Source of the DNA: Selaginella tamariscina
Taxonomy: Eukaryota; Streptophyta; Lycopodiopsida; Selaginellales; Selaginellaceae
Assembly (NCBI GenBank): GCA_003024785.1
Contig: PUQB01000249.1
Span: 177,471 to 241,470 of the forward strand
Reading direction: 5' to 3'
Length of the DNA stretch: 64,000 bases
The translations under genes were made by a program, and so were the position numbers. Shown here in pieces: positions 34,218-50,119 of the stretch (positions are counted from its first letter, which is position 1; each line of letters starts with the position of its first letter). The notes under the pieces are model-generated. The model was not told where the DNA came from, did no database searches, and saw only the letters and a list, made by a program, of their open reading frames with translations.

Positions 34218-34475
34218 TTAGAAAGGGATATAAGAACTATGCGTGTGCAATGTCCACATATTGTTACATTGATCATTGTAACAATTGATGAATACAAGAG
34301 ATGAGGTTAGTGTTAAACAAACCCAAAACCGCCTCCTGAAAGAAATGTGATCGTCCATCCTGGCTGTTCCCCCCAGAATTCCAATATGGATTAAACCCGT
34401 CAGGTCCCATTTGAGGTTCCCATGGTCACTTATCCTCGTCCCCAAGTATCTGGAGAAACAAATTCGCAATATCAA
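34218..34475 (-). pseudogene. Duplicated last exon of the P58IPK gene
   Basis: Matches the last exon of the DnaJ/TPR gene at 43286-43443: the minus strand reads ILGDEDK near 34440 and ends GGGFGFV near 34330, in shifted frames. The downstream words (GTTACATTGATCA, TATATAACAG, CCGGAAACGTTCCG) also match 42950-43280. So the duplication that made the peroxidase copies took along the end of its neighbour. Confidence 0.8.
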
Positions 34476-34559
34476 ACACGTGTGTGTGTGTGCGCACGCG
34501 TGGAGAGAGAGTAACGACTAAATATAAGCTATAATAGTTTAGACATATAGTTTAATCAT

Positions 34560-34745
34560 AGTTTACCCGAGCTTTTAAGCAACCACCGCGTGCACCACAT
34601 AAATATTCCTTAAGTATGCTTGAGAATATTCTGTATTCTACAAATGGCAAGCAGGTGATATCTTATCATATATTGTTTCTGACACTACATGTTCCTTGTT
34701 GACTCATGTCCGGAAAGTGGTGGGAGGCATGCAGGGAACAGGAGA

Positions 34746-34801
<56 letters not shown>

Positions 34802-35130
34802 CAAACAGAATATTAGAAATCAACAGAAGATGGAATTTGTATGCATTTCTGTACAATAAAGAGCTAACATGCCAATATGCATTTCTGTGCCAAATATAAA
34901 TAAAATTTAAAATAACTAAAAAATATGCCAATAGCTGTAATCCACAGCAATTGAAAAAGTATATACTGACTTACCGGCATGGGCTTAAGTGTTAGCTAGA
35001 ACAAACCGTACGGATTGCTACTGGATCGGTACGCGCAGCAGGAAATGTACGAGCTCCCTTGCCAAGAAACTGTCTGGATTCAACGACTGTGAAACCTCGG
35101 ACGCCGTTGTCACAGTAGATCCGCATTTTC
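34560..35130. repeat. Duplicated flank of peroxidase block B
   Basis: Second copy of 29679-30330, with a long (TA)n tract at about 34748-34798. It ends near 35125 where AT-rich DNA begins. Confidence 0.75.
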
Positions 35131-36270
35131 ACCTTGCCCTAATTGTATATTCTTTGCCCTAATGGTATCTTCCTATGGAATCTTTGTTATTTAAAAATCT
35201 TATATAATAAATTTAAATCTAATAAGTTTAGATTTAAATTTATTATATAAGATTTTAAATAGCATACGATGAACGGTTATCTTAAATCGCATCCAACAGC
35301 CATCTTAAGATTCATATTCCATAATTATAAAAAATTTAATTTAATAATTATTTTTATTTTAAATTCAGTTTAATTTTTATTCTAAATTTATGAGGTTAAG
35401 AGATAAATTAAATTAAAGATATTAATTGAATTAAGGATCCAACTTAGAAATAATTTATTAAGTTAAAAAAATAATAACTAAGATAAAACCGATAATAATT
35501 GGGTTAAGAATCCAATTTAAAATGATTTATTAAGTTAAAAGATAATAATTGAGTTGAATCCAATTTAAAAATAAACTCACAAAATTTTAAAATATAATTG
35601 TGTTTAAAGATTTAAATTAAAAATAAACTGATAACACCTGAGTTCTCACATATAAACTCGTAATATTAATTAAATAAACTCACAAAGGTTAAGGATAATA
35701 ATTAGATCAAAAGAGATAAAAATCATTAAATTAAGAATAATAATTACTCTTAAATAATTAAACTTCATTGGATTAAGAGTTAAGTTTATGCATAAAGTTA
35801 AAGATAAATTCATTAAGTTAAGAATAATAATTAAATAAAGAAACTTAATAAAATGAAATTGTATAATGTATCCAATCGTTGATATCAATTCGACGGTTAT
35901 TTTAAATTCGTCACGGAACGATTGATATTCTATCTAATTCAACATTTATTTTATAACACTGGTTAAAGATTTATATTAGAAATAAATTTATTTATTTATA
36001 ATAAATTAAATTAAGAAGTTAAAAATTCATTTAAAAAAAATTTTACTAGTTTAAAAATAATAACTAAATAGCTTTCACAAAATAAAAGATAATAGATATA
36101 TTAAGGGTTTAAATTAATAATAATAAATGTTAAAAGTTAATTAAATAGTTAATCTCGATTTAACGATTCAGCTTACCAAATTAAAGATAAATAATAAATT
36201 ATTATTAAATAATTAGCCAGAGAGAAATACAAATTCAAATATAATATACCACTGGTATAATAAACAACCA
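35131..36270. other. AT-rich insertion in block B
   Basis: About 1.1 kb of AT-rich sequence with many imperfect repeats of words such as AATTAAGTTAAGAATAATAATT. It interrupts the match between block B and the other blocks. A similar AT-rich stretch lies at 40140-40690 just before the intact copy, so it may be a shared element of the unit. No coding potential and no termini recognised. Confidence 0.6.
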
Positions 36271-36289
36271 AACATAAACCAGCGGTCTC

Positions 36290-36953
36290 AGTTTGGTTTT
36301 CTACAGTTAACCCGGATCTCCCTTTGGCTACATAATAACCATGGATGCAGCGAAGTTATTAAAGAAGGTTAGCTGGTCTCCGGCAAACCCAGCAGTGGCA
36401 GTGCCATTAACAGGCTCCGCGTCGGAGTTAAGCAAACCCTGCCCATTAAGCACGTTAGTAAAGTACCTGTGTAACTGCGTCCAAGTTGGCAACTGCGTTC
36501 CCGTTTCCTCCGTTTGGGCATAGCTGCCGGAGAGAAGACAGATCGTTTGTGTTTATTCGCAGGTCGGGTTGCCGTTGTTGTACAGCCTGCCGACGAACAC
36601 TGTGCAGTGCGCTCTGCCGATTGAGTGCGCGCACCGGACAGGCTTACCATGTCCTGCGCGGTGAGACCCACGTTCTGGAATGCGGCTACGAGCTGTGCAT
36701 CTGTTGAAGCCGGAGAAGGGATGTTGGTGTTTGCCAAGGTGATGTTTGCCGTCCGACTGTCACGTCTTCCCAGCTGCACTGTCCACGACGGCCCTCCACT
36801 CTTGTTTAGTTTTTATTGTTTACTTAAACACACTTATAGTGAATGTAAACAGCTAAACTCACAGTTCCATAACGACAACTAAAAACCAACACACACACAC
36901 GTCAAAACTATTTTACCAAAGTTACGCTCACACACAAAAACAAGGTGCTCTGT

Positions 36954-37008
<55 letters not shown>

Positions 37009-37414
37009 GTTCATGTAAGGTTTTAAACAACACTTAAAAACCAACACACACAATTTCATACTTACCTGTGTAAAAACTAGTTAGAAACACGAAAACAAGG
37101 TGCAATTTGTTGTGTGTGTTGTGTGTGTGTGAGAGAGAGACGTTTACGTAATACGTGTGTGTGTGTCAGAGAGAGAGAGAGATGTTTACGTAAGGTTCTA
37201 AACGACATTTAAAAACCAACACACACACACATTTCATACTTACCTGTGTAAAAACTAGTTAGAAACAACACGAAAACAAGGTGCAATTTGTTGTGTGTGA
37301 GACGTTTATGTTAGGTTGTAAACGACACTTCAAAACCAAAACACACACACACACACACTTCTCTGTCAAAACTAGTTAGAAACATGTGCAATTTGTTGTT
37401 GTTGTTGTTGTTGT

Positions 37415-37451
<37 letters not shown>

Positions 37452-37546
37452 CGTTTACATAAGGTTCTAAAAACCAACACACACACACAATTCATACTAT
37501 CCATGTGTAAAAACTAATTAGAAACACGAAACAAGGTGCAATTTGT

Positions 37547-37579
<33 letters not shown>

Positions 37580-38485
37580 TGTTATACGTTGGTCTGGGTT
37601 CTGAACGACCGCACACACACACAAACATTTCATACTTCATCTAGACCTCCATGTGTAAAACCAATTTTGCCAAAATGGCTAGTTAGACACACAAAAACAA
37701 TGTGCAATTTGTGTGTGTGTGTGTGAGTGAGAGAGAGAGAGAGATGAGTTTGATAGGTGAAATAGTTGTTGAAGACTGTACTGACTCCATGAACGTTCTT
37801 TTACAAAACAACACCCACTCACTCCCTTCTTTCTCTCTCACCACACATACAGAGACTTGTAAATGTTAAGGGCACATAAGGGTGAAAGAGGAACAGCAGC
37901 TTTAGCAGCAATGGCCCGCACATGAGACAGTATTCTTACCACACCTTCAACTTGGGACTTCATTCGATCTATCACATCGAAACCTCTTAAGGAGCCATTG
38001 TTCGGGCCTGCAGTCTTCTCCCCCGTGAACGTTGGTGTGTCATCCAGCAACATCACAGCCCTGCATAACAATCAAGTTTAGTCAAACATAATCACCTGTT
38101 TATGCTTGTTTATCTCATATTTCACTGTTTAAATGACTGTCAAGTGTTTACTCCACACACACAACGCACATGTGTTCGAAGAAGAGAGGCAGCTATTCGC
38201 ACATCGGACTGCATAGCCTGTTGAAGCACATTAGTGACAATACTCTCTATTGTGGGACAAGACGTGTTGTAGAAATTTGGCACCAGCCAACCGTGTGTTG
38301 TCGTTGCGAAACATACCAAACAAAGCACAAGAAACACAGCCATTGCACGTCGGACTGCATAGCCTGTTGAAGCACATTAGTGACAATACTCTCTATTGTG
38401 GGACAAGACGTATTGTAGAAATTTGGCACCAGCCAACCGTTGTCGTTGCGAAACATACCAAACAAAGCACAAGAAACACAGGAAT
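36290..38485 (-). pseudogene. Class III peroxidase, broken copy B
   Basis: Minus-strand relic. Exon 3 is at about 36300-36790, missing part of its middle and with frame changes. Exon 2 is at about 37880-38067 ([37 protein letters not shown]). Exon 1 is at 38160-38343 ([55 protein letters not shown]). Exon 1 is tandemly duplicated: about 38345-38481 repeats 38198-38343. The sequence is closer to the intact copy than copy A is in exon 1. Confidence 0.87.
36930..37760. repeat. Minisatellite in peroxidase intron 2 (copy B)
   Basis: Same unit family as 30870-31620, with five to six degenerate units, a (TTG)n run near 37391-37415 and acceptor-donor words on the minus strand at 37060-37069 and 37238-37247. 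Confidence 0.85.
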
Positions 38486-38759
38486 ACATACATACACACA
38501 TATATACATCTGGAGTATAATGTGTTTTACTCTATGTACCAAATCCTGATTCTGATGTCACACCAATTGAAATTCTACTTGTTACAGGTGGTCTTACAAC
38601 ATCGGAGGTCACCATCACTATACAAAGTCACAATTCAGGTATACATACACATATATACACACTCAAGTGTATGTGTATATTGTACGTTGTAGCAGAACAT
38701 GCTTTCAAGCGGTTGTTGGGGTTCATAGGGAACTGTAGATTTGACTCAGTATAATATAA

Positions 38760-39210
38760 TGAAAAGGATCTAGGTGGTTTCCAAAAGTATCAGCGGGAGA
38801 ATCTCAAGTGCTTGCATTACTGACCCGCTTGGTAAATATCAAGCATAAACCTGGGGAGTCTGTGGATGAGCTTGAAGATGAGATCACAGACCTTGGCACG
38901 TTCCCATCATCTGGTGTGTGAAGCTCGATTATCCACCTTGTTCCCCTCCAGATCCTTTTGGACTTCCGCTAGGTTCGAATCTCTCACGTTCCCCTGACAG
39001 TAGCTCGCCTTGTGCCCATATCCATGTAGCCTGTAGTGTACATCGCTGCCTCTGCTTCTTACTCTTGAGTTTCAGCTGGATCCCAAATGCATCCACTGCC
39101 TTGCTAACTTCATCTGCCAATCAGCAACAAAATGGATTAGACTTGTATGATCAAACATAATTGTACTTGACAACCATGAACCTCAGTGGCATCCCACACA
39201 CGTCTCAGCT
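38760..39210. other. Unassigned region, possibly gag-like
   Basis: The plus strand near 38800-38890 reads QVLALLTRLVNIKHKPGESVDELEDEITDLG, which resembles a retrotransposon gag helix region, but no other element parts are visible. A minus ORF at 38929-39120 (MADEVSKAVDAFGIQLKLKSKKQ...) matches nothing I know. Left unassigned. Confidence 0.3.
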
Positions 39211-39309
39211 TGATGAACCATAAAGTGTCAAGCAGGCGCTTTTGGGACATTAATATATAGTTCAGTTATGCGAGCAATAGAAGAAATTAAACAGCTGGGT
39301 TTCCATGTG

Positions 39310-39998
39310 ACATGAAGCAATGCCTCTCCGAAATGGCTCCAAAGTACCACATTGAAGTCTTCCAGGTACACATGTGTCATATGCACACACACGCATAGAG
39401 AGAGGGGCGCTATATATACATGTGTACAGCTCGTGTGTGTGTGTGTATATCTACACGCCCACGTATGTATGTATGGTATATGTATATTCATCTATATCTA
39501 TATGTCTATGTATGTGTATACATTATCAATTGCAGGAACCGGAGCTACTGGTGAACATCAAGGAGCACACTCTTGTGCCGGAGCATGCAGTCTTGAGTTC
39601 ACAAGAGAAGAAGACTTTGCTTGAGCGTTACACCGTCGAGGAAATCCAGGTAACCGCTTTAATAACGATAAAGAAACTGAAGTTATCCTATATATACACA
39701 CACACACACACACACAACAAACATATGTACAGATATAAGCGGGTTCTGGAAATCATTCATTATGAAGCATGTGTGTGCGTCTGTGTTCATATGTATGTAG
39801 TTATCTAATGTATGTATTATGACTGTGTATGTGTGTGTGTGTCTTGCACACATACACTCACGGGTCTAAACTTGTGCTTTATTTGCAGCTCCCTCGGATC
39901 CAGTGGCTCGTTACTACGGACTGAAGCACGGCCAAGTTGTGAAGATTATCCGTCCGAGTGAGACTGCTGGTCGGTATGTGACTTATATGGATATGTAA
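39310..39998 (+). pseudogene. RNA polymerase subunit RPB5-like, C-terminal fragment
   Basis: RPB5 is a subunit common to nuclear RNA polymerases; its C-terminal domain is very conserved. Three exon pieces: up to 39365 ([18 protein letters not shown], then GTACAC), 39536-39649 ([38 protein letters not shown], then GTAACC) and 39889-39998 ([30 protein letters not shown], then MDM and stop). The N-terminal jaw domain is missing upstream, and the last exon is out of frame with the previous one by a small deletion near LPRI-DPVA. It lies between peroxidase copies B and C. Most likely a truncated pseudogene. Confidence 0.82.
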
Positions 39999-40721
39999 CA
40001 TATATATGCTTTGATAGCTTAATCAATCACTGCAAGTTTGTCATCGTCTTCAATCCCATCTCCCACAAAATCAAACACATGAGTTGTGTCTCTTATATCA
40101 AATCATATCTTCATCCCACGTCACACAAATGCCCATTTTAATTACAACATACTTGCTAATGCTACTTGATTTATAATAGTTATTCTAAATTTTATTCTAT
40201 AGTTATTTAAATTCAATTTAATAATTATTTTAAATTCATGAAGTTAAAATGAATTAAAATTTAATTTAAAAATAAATTTATAAAATTAAAAATAATAACT
40301 GACTTAAAATCAAGATAAGGATAATAATTATTAGTAAGAATATGGATTAAAGGTTCTTAAAGATAAATTTATTAAGTTAAGAATAATAATTAAATTAAGA
40401 GGTCCGATTAACAATTAAAGTTAAACTTATCATGTTTAAGAATAAACTCACAGTTAAACTTATCATGTTTAAGAATAAACTCACAATGTTTAAAATAATA
40501 ATTGTGTTAACAATTTAATTTAAAAATAAACTCATTAAAATAAAAATAACACATAAATAAATAAACTCATCATATTTAAAATATAATAATTAAATTAAGG
40601 ACTCTTAAATAATTAAGCACGTTAAGAACAATTGAATTAAAATAATAAGAATCCTCATAAAGAAAACCTTATACAAAGAGAAATACAAATTCAAATATAA
40701 TAACCAGCGATTTAACTAATC

Positions 40722-42343
<1,622 letters not shown>

Positions 42344-43090
42344 CTATGTATCTGTCTATACATACATACATACTCATATATATACATGTGTGTTTTACTA
42401 TGTACTAAGGACTATTTACCAAATCCTGATTTAGATGTCACACCCAATGAAATTCTATTTGTTACAGCTGGTCTTCCGTCACCATGTAAAAGTGTCGCTG
42501 TACAAAGTCACAATTCAGGTATACATACACACTCAAGCGTACGTGTGTGTGTATCGTATGCTGTAGCAGAACATGCTTTGAAGTGGTTGTTGGGGTTGAT
42601 AGGGAACTGTAGCTTTGACTCAGTATACTAACTATGATAAAATATGCTTACTTTTGTCAACTTTAGTTGACCATTTATCATATAAAACTACATGCATGTT
42701 AGCAAACACTACCTATATTTAGTGTGTGTATTTATATATATATGCTACATAACATACATATTTGCATACACATAGATACATGTGCTCATTTGTTAAGCTG
42801 TTAAACTAAAATCATTTAAACTTCCAAGGACACGTTCCTAGTTGGTTTCCAAAAGTCACACACACGCACACGCACGCGCACACACACACACACGGGAGTT
42901 ATGGTTAAAATATCATGTGCATTAGACAGGAAGGTCTAGAAACGTGCTAGGATCTAGATGGATGACATGTCAATAACTATGCACCAAACCGGAAACGTTC
43001 CGTCTGCTTCAATTTCTTAATTACACTAAAATAGTTGTTGTATAGTGCCTTTCAAACCTATCAAAACCATTGGCGTGTAGAAAACATGTG

Positions 43091-43141
<51 letters not shown>

Positions 43142-43285
43142 AGATATATAACAGCTTAGAAAGGACAAGTATATATGTACAAGAACTATGTGTGTGCAAT
43201 GTGCACATTTTGTTACATTGATCAATGTAACAATGGATGAATACAATTGTGAATACCAGATGTGATTAGTGTTAAACAAGTGCGT

Positions 43286-45903
<2,618 letters not shown>

Positions 45904-46213
45904 TCTTTCCTCCTTCCGATGTGAAACCCTATGTAAGCCCTTTTTTTTCAAATGACAGACAAGGTTCTCCCTTATTGGTCCACGTAGACAAACCTACTTA
46001 CGTGGCAAAATCCTATTGGCCTCCGACGTGTAAGAGGTAAAATTTACCTTTACATTGAGTATATTCTAGGATATACTAATCCTTAATAAGGTATTTTTCG
46101 CATACATATAATACATAAATGCCAGGAATAATTCAAAAACTGAAATAGATTAAAATGACTGTTGACACAAATTTTAAAAACAGAGGATTAGGGTATGGGG
46201 TTAAAACAGAGGA

Positions 46214-46789
46214 TTAGGGTTCCTGGTTCATCATCGTTTGGAACTCCTCAAAGTTGACCATGCCGTCCCCGTCAGCATCTACGCCACGGATCATCCTGAT
46301 GCACTCGGACTTGGTCACCTTGCTGTCCAATCTGTTGAGCACCTTGTGCAGCTCGTCAGTGGAGATGAACCCGTTGCCATCTATGTCAAACATCTGAAAT
46401 GCTGCCTTGAGCTCGTCTGGAGTGATCTTCTCGTTCATACGGATGAATTCCTCCATGCTTATGTATCCGTCTCCGTCGGAATCTATCTCCCTGAGCAGCC
46501 GGAGAAGATCGGTCTCATCGGGGTTTTCAGTGGAGAAGGACTTCATCATCACTCTGAGCTCGTCTAGAGAGATTTTGCCGTCGCCGTCTGTGTCAATCGT
46601 TCGGAACACCTGTTGCAGATCGTGTTCCCTTACGGACGCGGCAAGACTAACCGATACCGGCGGGGGATGAACAACGGACTGATCTTGCTGGGAAACCGAA
46701 GAAGCCGATAGATTTTTCTTCTTTGAAATTGAGGAACCTTTCGTGAATTTCTTCTTCAGCAGCCTGTACAAGCGCATCATCTTCCCCAC
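46214..46789 (-). CDS. Calmodulin-like protein, four EF-hands
   Basis: A Ca2+ sensor of 191 residues, without introns. An N-terminal basic extension of about 50 residues (MGKMMRLYRLLKKKFTKGSSISKKK) precedes four EF-hand loops: DTDGDGKISLDE, DSDGDGYISMEE, DIDGNGFISTDE and DADGDGMVNFEE. All have canonical ligands at positions 1, 3, 5 and 12, so all should bind Ca2+. The basic, Ser-rich start may direct membrane contact. It is intact and lies about 300 bp upstream (on the minus strand) of the P58IPK gene in the same orientation. Confidence 0.95.
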   Translation of the reverse strand: MGKMMRLYRLLKKKFTKGSSISKKKNLSASSVSQQDQSVVHPPPVSVSLAASVREHDLQQVFRTIDTDGDGKISLDELRVMMKSFSTENPDETDLLRLLREIDSDGDGYISMEEFIRMNEKITPDELKAAFQMFDIDGNGFISTDELHKVLNRLDSKVTKSECIRMIRGVDADGDGMVNFEEFQTMMNQEP

Positions 46790-47785
46790 GATTTGCCCTA
46801 GGGTTTGCCCCTTTTTAAGGCACCGCGGTTTCCTTTAAATTTGAAACATGCCGCGTATATTCTCACACCGCGTTAAACAATAAAAAGGCAGATGTATTTG
46901 CCAATAAATTTACACATGCATTTATTGCGTATAAATTAATGAGCTGGACATAATACAAATATGGTATTACATTAATATTATAAGGTATTAAAATTTATGA
47001 TTGCTAATTAATTATATCTATAAATATATACATAGTTTCTTTTAATATTTAATATTCAAATGTTATTAATTAGAAATATGAATATTACTAGAGTATGTGA
47101 GATTATGATATTTTGTTCTAAATCACTTAATCAAGCATAGAAAAAAGATGATTTATTTATTAAATAAGATTTGTTGAAGTTTCATGTTTCACACGTATTT
47201 AAATTTCATATATATATATATATATATATAATATATATATGGAATATAATATATTATAATAGATTTTGGTGTCATATGAATAATATTCTTTAATTACAAT
47301 TTATGTACATTTAAATTGAAAGAGACACTGGGCATATAGTTAGGATGTATCTGTTGTCCGGATGTACTAGGGAGACATTATATGTGCAATACGAATATTC
47401 CATGCTCAAAAAATGAATATGATTCTCTTAAACAGGATATATATGATTAAACATGTCTCTTATAAACACACACACACGCACACGCACACGCACATACACG
47501 TAGAGGGAGGTGTAAATGTATGTGCCTGTATACAACTGGACAAGGCTGGACTGCGTTATGCACAACCTCCTAAGTAGATCAGTCAACTAAACCTGGTGTA
47601 TATATGTTAACTGACATCTTATTATATGTGGTTTACAGCACACCATGTACAAGTATTTAGTTTAAGCTTAAACATTTATTCATTTGGATATTCGAGAGTA
47701 TATTCTGGGATAGAAGAAGAACCCTAATCTCCGAGGTAAAAAACTGAGCTCCTGGATGTGAGTAAATTACGTTAGTTTACCAGAT
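46790..47785. other. AT-rich intergenic interval
   Basis: No gene. Includes a (TA)n tract at about 47209-47240 and a (CA)n tract near 47467-47495. The last part is presumably the promoter and leader of the kinase gene. Confidence 0.6.
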
Positions 47786-47852
47786 CCTTTCTAGGGTTCT
47801 ACAGGGGCTGCTGCTTGACAGGAATGCGGCTGTAATCTGGAAGCTTTGAGCT

Positions 47853-49899
47853 ATGAAGTGCCTCGGATTTTCTGGGGGCGAGAGGAGGCAGGAATCAAGG
47901 AGGAGGAAATCGTCGATTTGGGGCGTCATTTCTTCCAGTACCGGATCGAATGCAGACGGGAGGCGCTCTGGATCGGAACGGAACTCACAGACGGACCTGA
48001 GCGGCGGCTCACCCGGTTCAAACTTCCTATTGAGCTCGTCTATGCGTCGCAAGGAGCTCCAGGTATGCATGTGTGCTGTATACACACACAAACATAAACA
48101 TGTGTGTGTGTTTTCATAGGTTTTTTTTTCACTGAGCTGAAAAGTGCCACAAAGAACTTCCACAGGACAAATTTACTTGGTGAGGGAGGGTTCGGATGTG
48201 TTTACAAGGGATATCTGAAGCTTAAGAGGCCGGATAACGGTGAAGCGAAGGTTGAAGTCGCGGTCAAGCAACTGAATGGCAAAGGTTTACAGGTATGTGG
48301 AATTTTTCTCTGTGTTCTGATTATGTCCCGCCGCTTTTGTTGACTTGGTATGTTTGTATGGCATTTAATATAGGAGATGCTTATTATGTCTCTGTGTGTG
48401 TGTGTGATACACACACATATAACATTATCATTGTACTTATATTGAAAGCAATCTCCACATATAAATATCTTAATGGTATTTAACACAGGGACACAAGGAG
48501 TGGCTATCAGAGATCAGGTACCTCGGGCTTGTTGACGATCCGAACTTGGTGAAGTTGATAGGCTACTGCTTAGAAGATGATGAGCGGGGCTTGCAGATGC
48601 TTCTTGTGTACGAGTATATGCCAAAGGGAAGCCTTGAGAATCACCTCTTTCGTAGGGGAGCTGCTGTACTTCCATGGGACCTGAGAGTGCGTATCGCACT
48701 TGGAGCTGCTAGAGGCCTTGCTTATTTACATGAGGAGCTTGACATTCAGGTTACTCAGAAAACACACATCACACACACACCAATGTGCATACATACATTG
48801 TTATCAATGTGTCCTATAAACTGTAGTTTTAATAAAAATTCACATCTTTTACAGATTATTATCTTGTGCAATTAGTGTGTAAAGTTTAGTTGTGGAACTT
48901 AAAAGACAAGTTTAAACTAATAAATGTGTTTATTGTTAATTGTTTCTTTATTCTAGATAATATATCGTGATTTCAAGACATCCAACATTCTTCTGGATAA
49001 CTCTTTCAATCCCAAGTTGTCAGATTTCGGGCTTGCCAGGGTCGGTCCTGAGGCAGGAGACAGTCACGTTACAACGTCTGTGAGTGAACTGCTCTCTCTC
49101 TCTCTTGTGTCATCTGCATTTATCTCTCAATATGGTGTTTTTCAGACGGCTTACGCCCGTCTGCATCATTTGTATACATGTTTTCTGCATAGTTTTGAAC
49201 ACGACAACATTATGATCAACCATTTGACATGTACAGTTGTGCTTGAACAATGTATGTTTCTTTGCTGCTTCTCATCCACTTGACGTTGTCTCTTTGTATG
49301 CATCTTGACTTATTCATGATATTATACATTGATGTTGATGTATTAAAATCTCTCTCTCTCACACGCACACACACGCGCATGTGTAAGCTTATTTATATTA
49401 ATTCTCCCAGGTGGTAGGGACAGTTGGGTACGCAGCGCCGGAATACGTACACACAGGTCACCTCACAGCGAAGAGTGACGTATGGAGCTTCGGGGTGGTC
49501 CTTCTAGAATTGCTAACAGGTCGAAAAGCTCTGGACAAGAACAGGCCCAAGAACGAACAGAAACTCCTGGAGTGGGTGAAACCTTACATAGGAACAAATA
49601 GGAAGTTCCACATGATCATGGATCCGAAGTTGGAAGGACAGTACCCGTTACAAGCAGCACAGAAGATGGCGAGCATTGCATCGAGCTGCCTTACAAAGCA
49701 TCCCAAAGCAAGGCCAAAGATGAGTGAGATTGTCGAAGGGCTTAAACAGGTGCTCCAAATACCTAATCCCAGTAAGCAGAAGCAGGAGCTGCCTCAGAAG
49801 TTCGAAAGTAAGTTTGTCTCTCGCAAGGAGGAGGTGAGCAAAGATAGGTACTGTGTCTGGAAGAGATTATTCATGCCTAGGATTCTGGTTAAAGCGTGA
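47853..49899 (+). CDS. Receptor-like cytoplasmic kinase, RLCK VII (PCRK-like)
   Basis: Cytoplasmic Ser/Thr kinases of this group act below immune receptors. Five exons: 47853-48062, about 48120-48292, 48489-48749, 48957-49079 and 49411-49899. The start [19 protein letters not shown] resembles PCRK1/2 and fits a Cys-linked membrane anchor. Motifs: [77 protein letters not shown] (an RD kinase), [36 protein letters not shown] and [11 protein letters not shown]. The only defect is at the start of exon 2: a run of nine T after ATAGG leaves the exon one base out of phase, where ten would be in frame. The rest reads cleanly, so the gene is probably functional. Confidence 0.92.
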
Positions 49900-49989
49900 T
49901 CTATATATAATACTTCTAGTGTTGATATTGAGAATTAACTGTGTGTTTGTATCTCTCTCTCTCACACACATGCACGCACGCACGCACGC

Positions 49990-50119
49990 ACACGGTGAGT
50001 ATGGAGATTAGAGAACAGGCCACAGAAGTAGCATGGGAAGATCTGAGAAAGATGCTCCTTCTGCTGGTGGCTTCCGGGAAGTAGAGTTTCAAGGATATTT
50101 CATTGCCAAAGGATGGAAG
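49990..50119 (+). pseudogene. Cytochrome P450 (CYP85-clan) exon relic
   Basis: Two frames give WEDLRKM then GGFREVEFQGYFIAKGWK, followed by a GTACAC donor. These match the K-helix to meander region of CYP85-clan P450s (WEDLRKM...GGFREA...GYxIPKGWK), with the Pro of IPKGWK replaced by Ala and the part between the two blocks shortened. No further exon is visible. A lone decayed exon right behind the kinase gene. Confidence 0.65.

Noticed and set aside
38760-39120. A Ty1/copia element
   Set aside because: Only one weak gag-like stretch is visible; no integrase, reverse transcriptase or LTR was found.
46238-46670. Plus-strand ORFs over the calmodulin-like gene
   Set aside because: Antisense shadows of a clear four-EF-hand protein.
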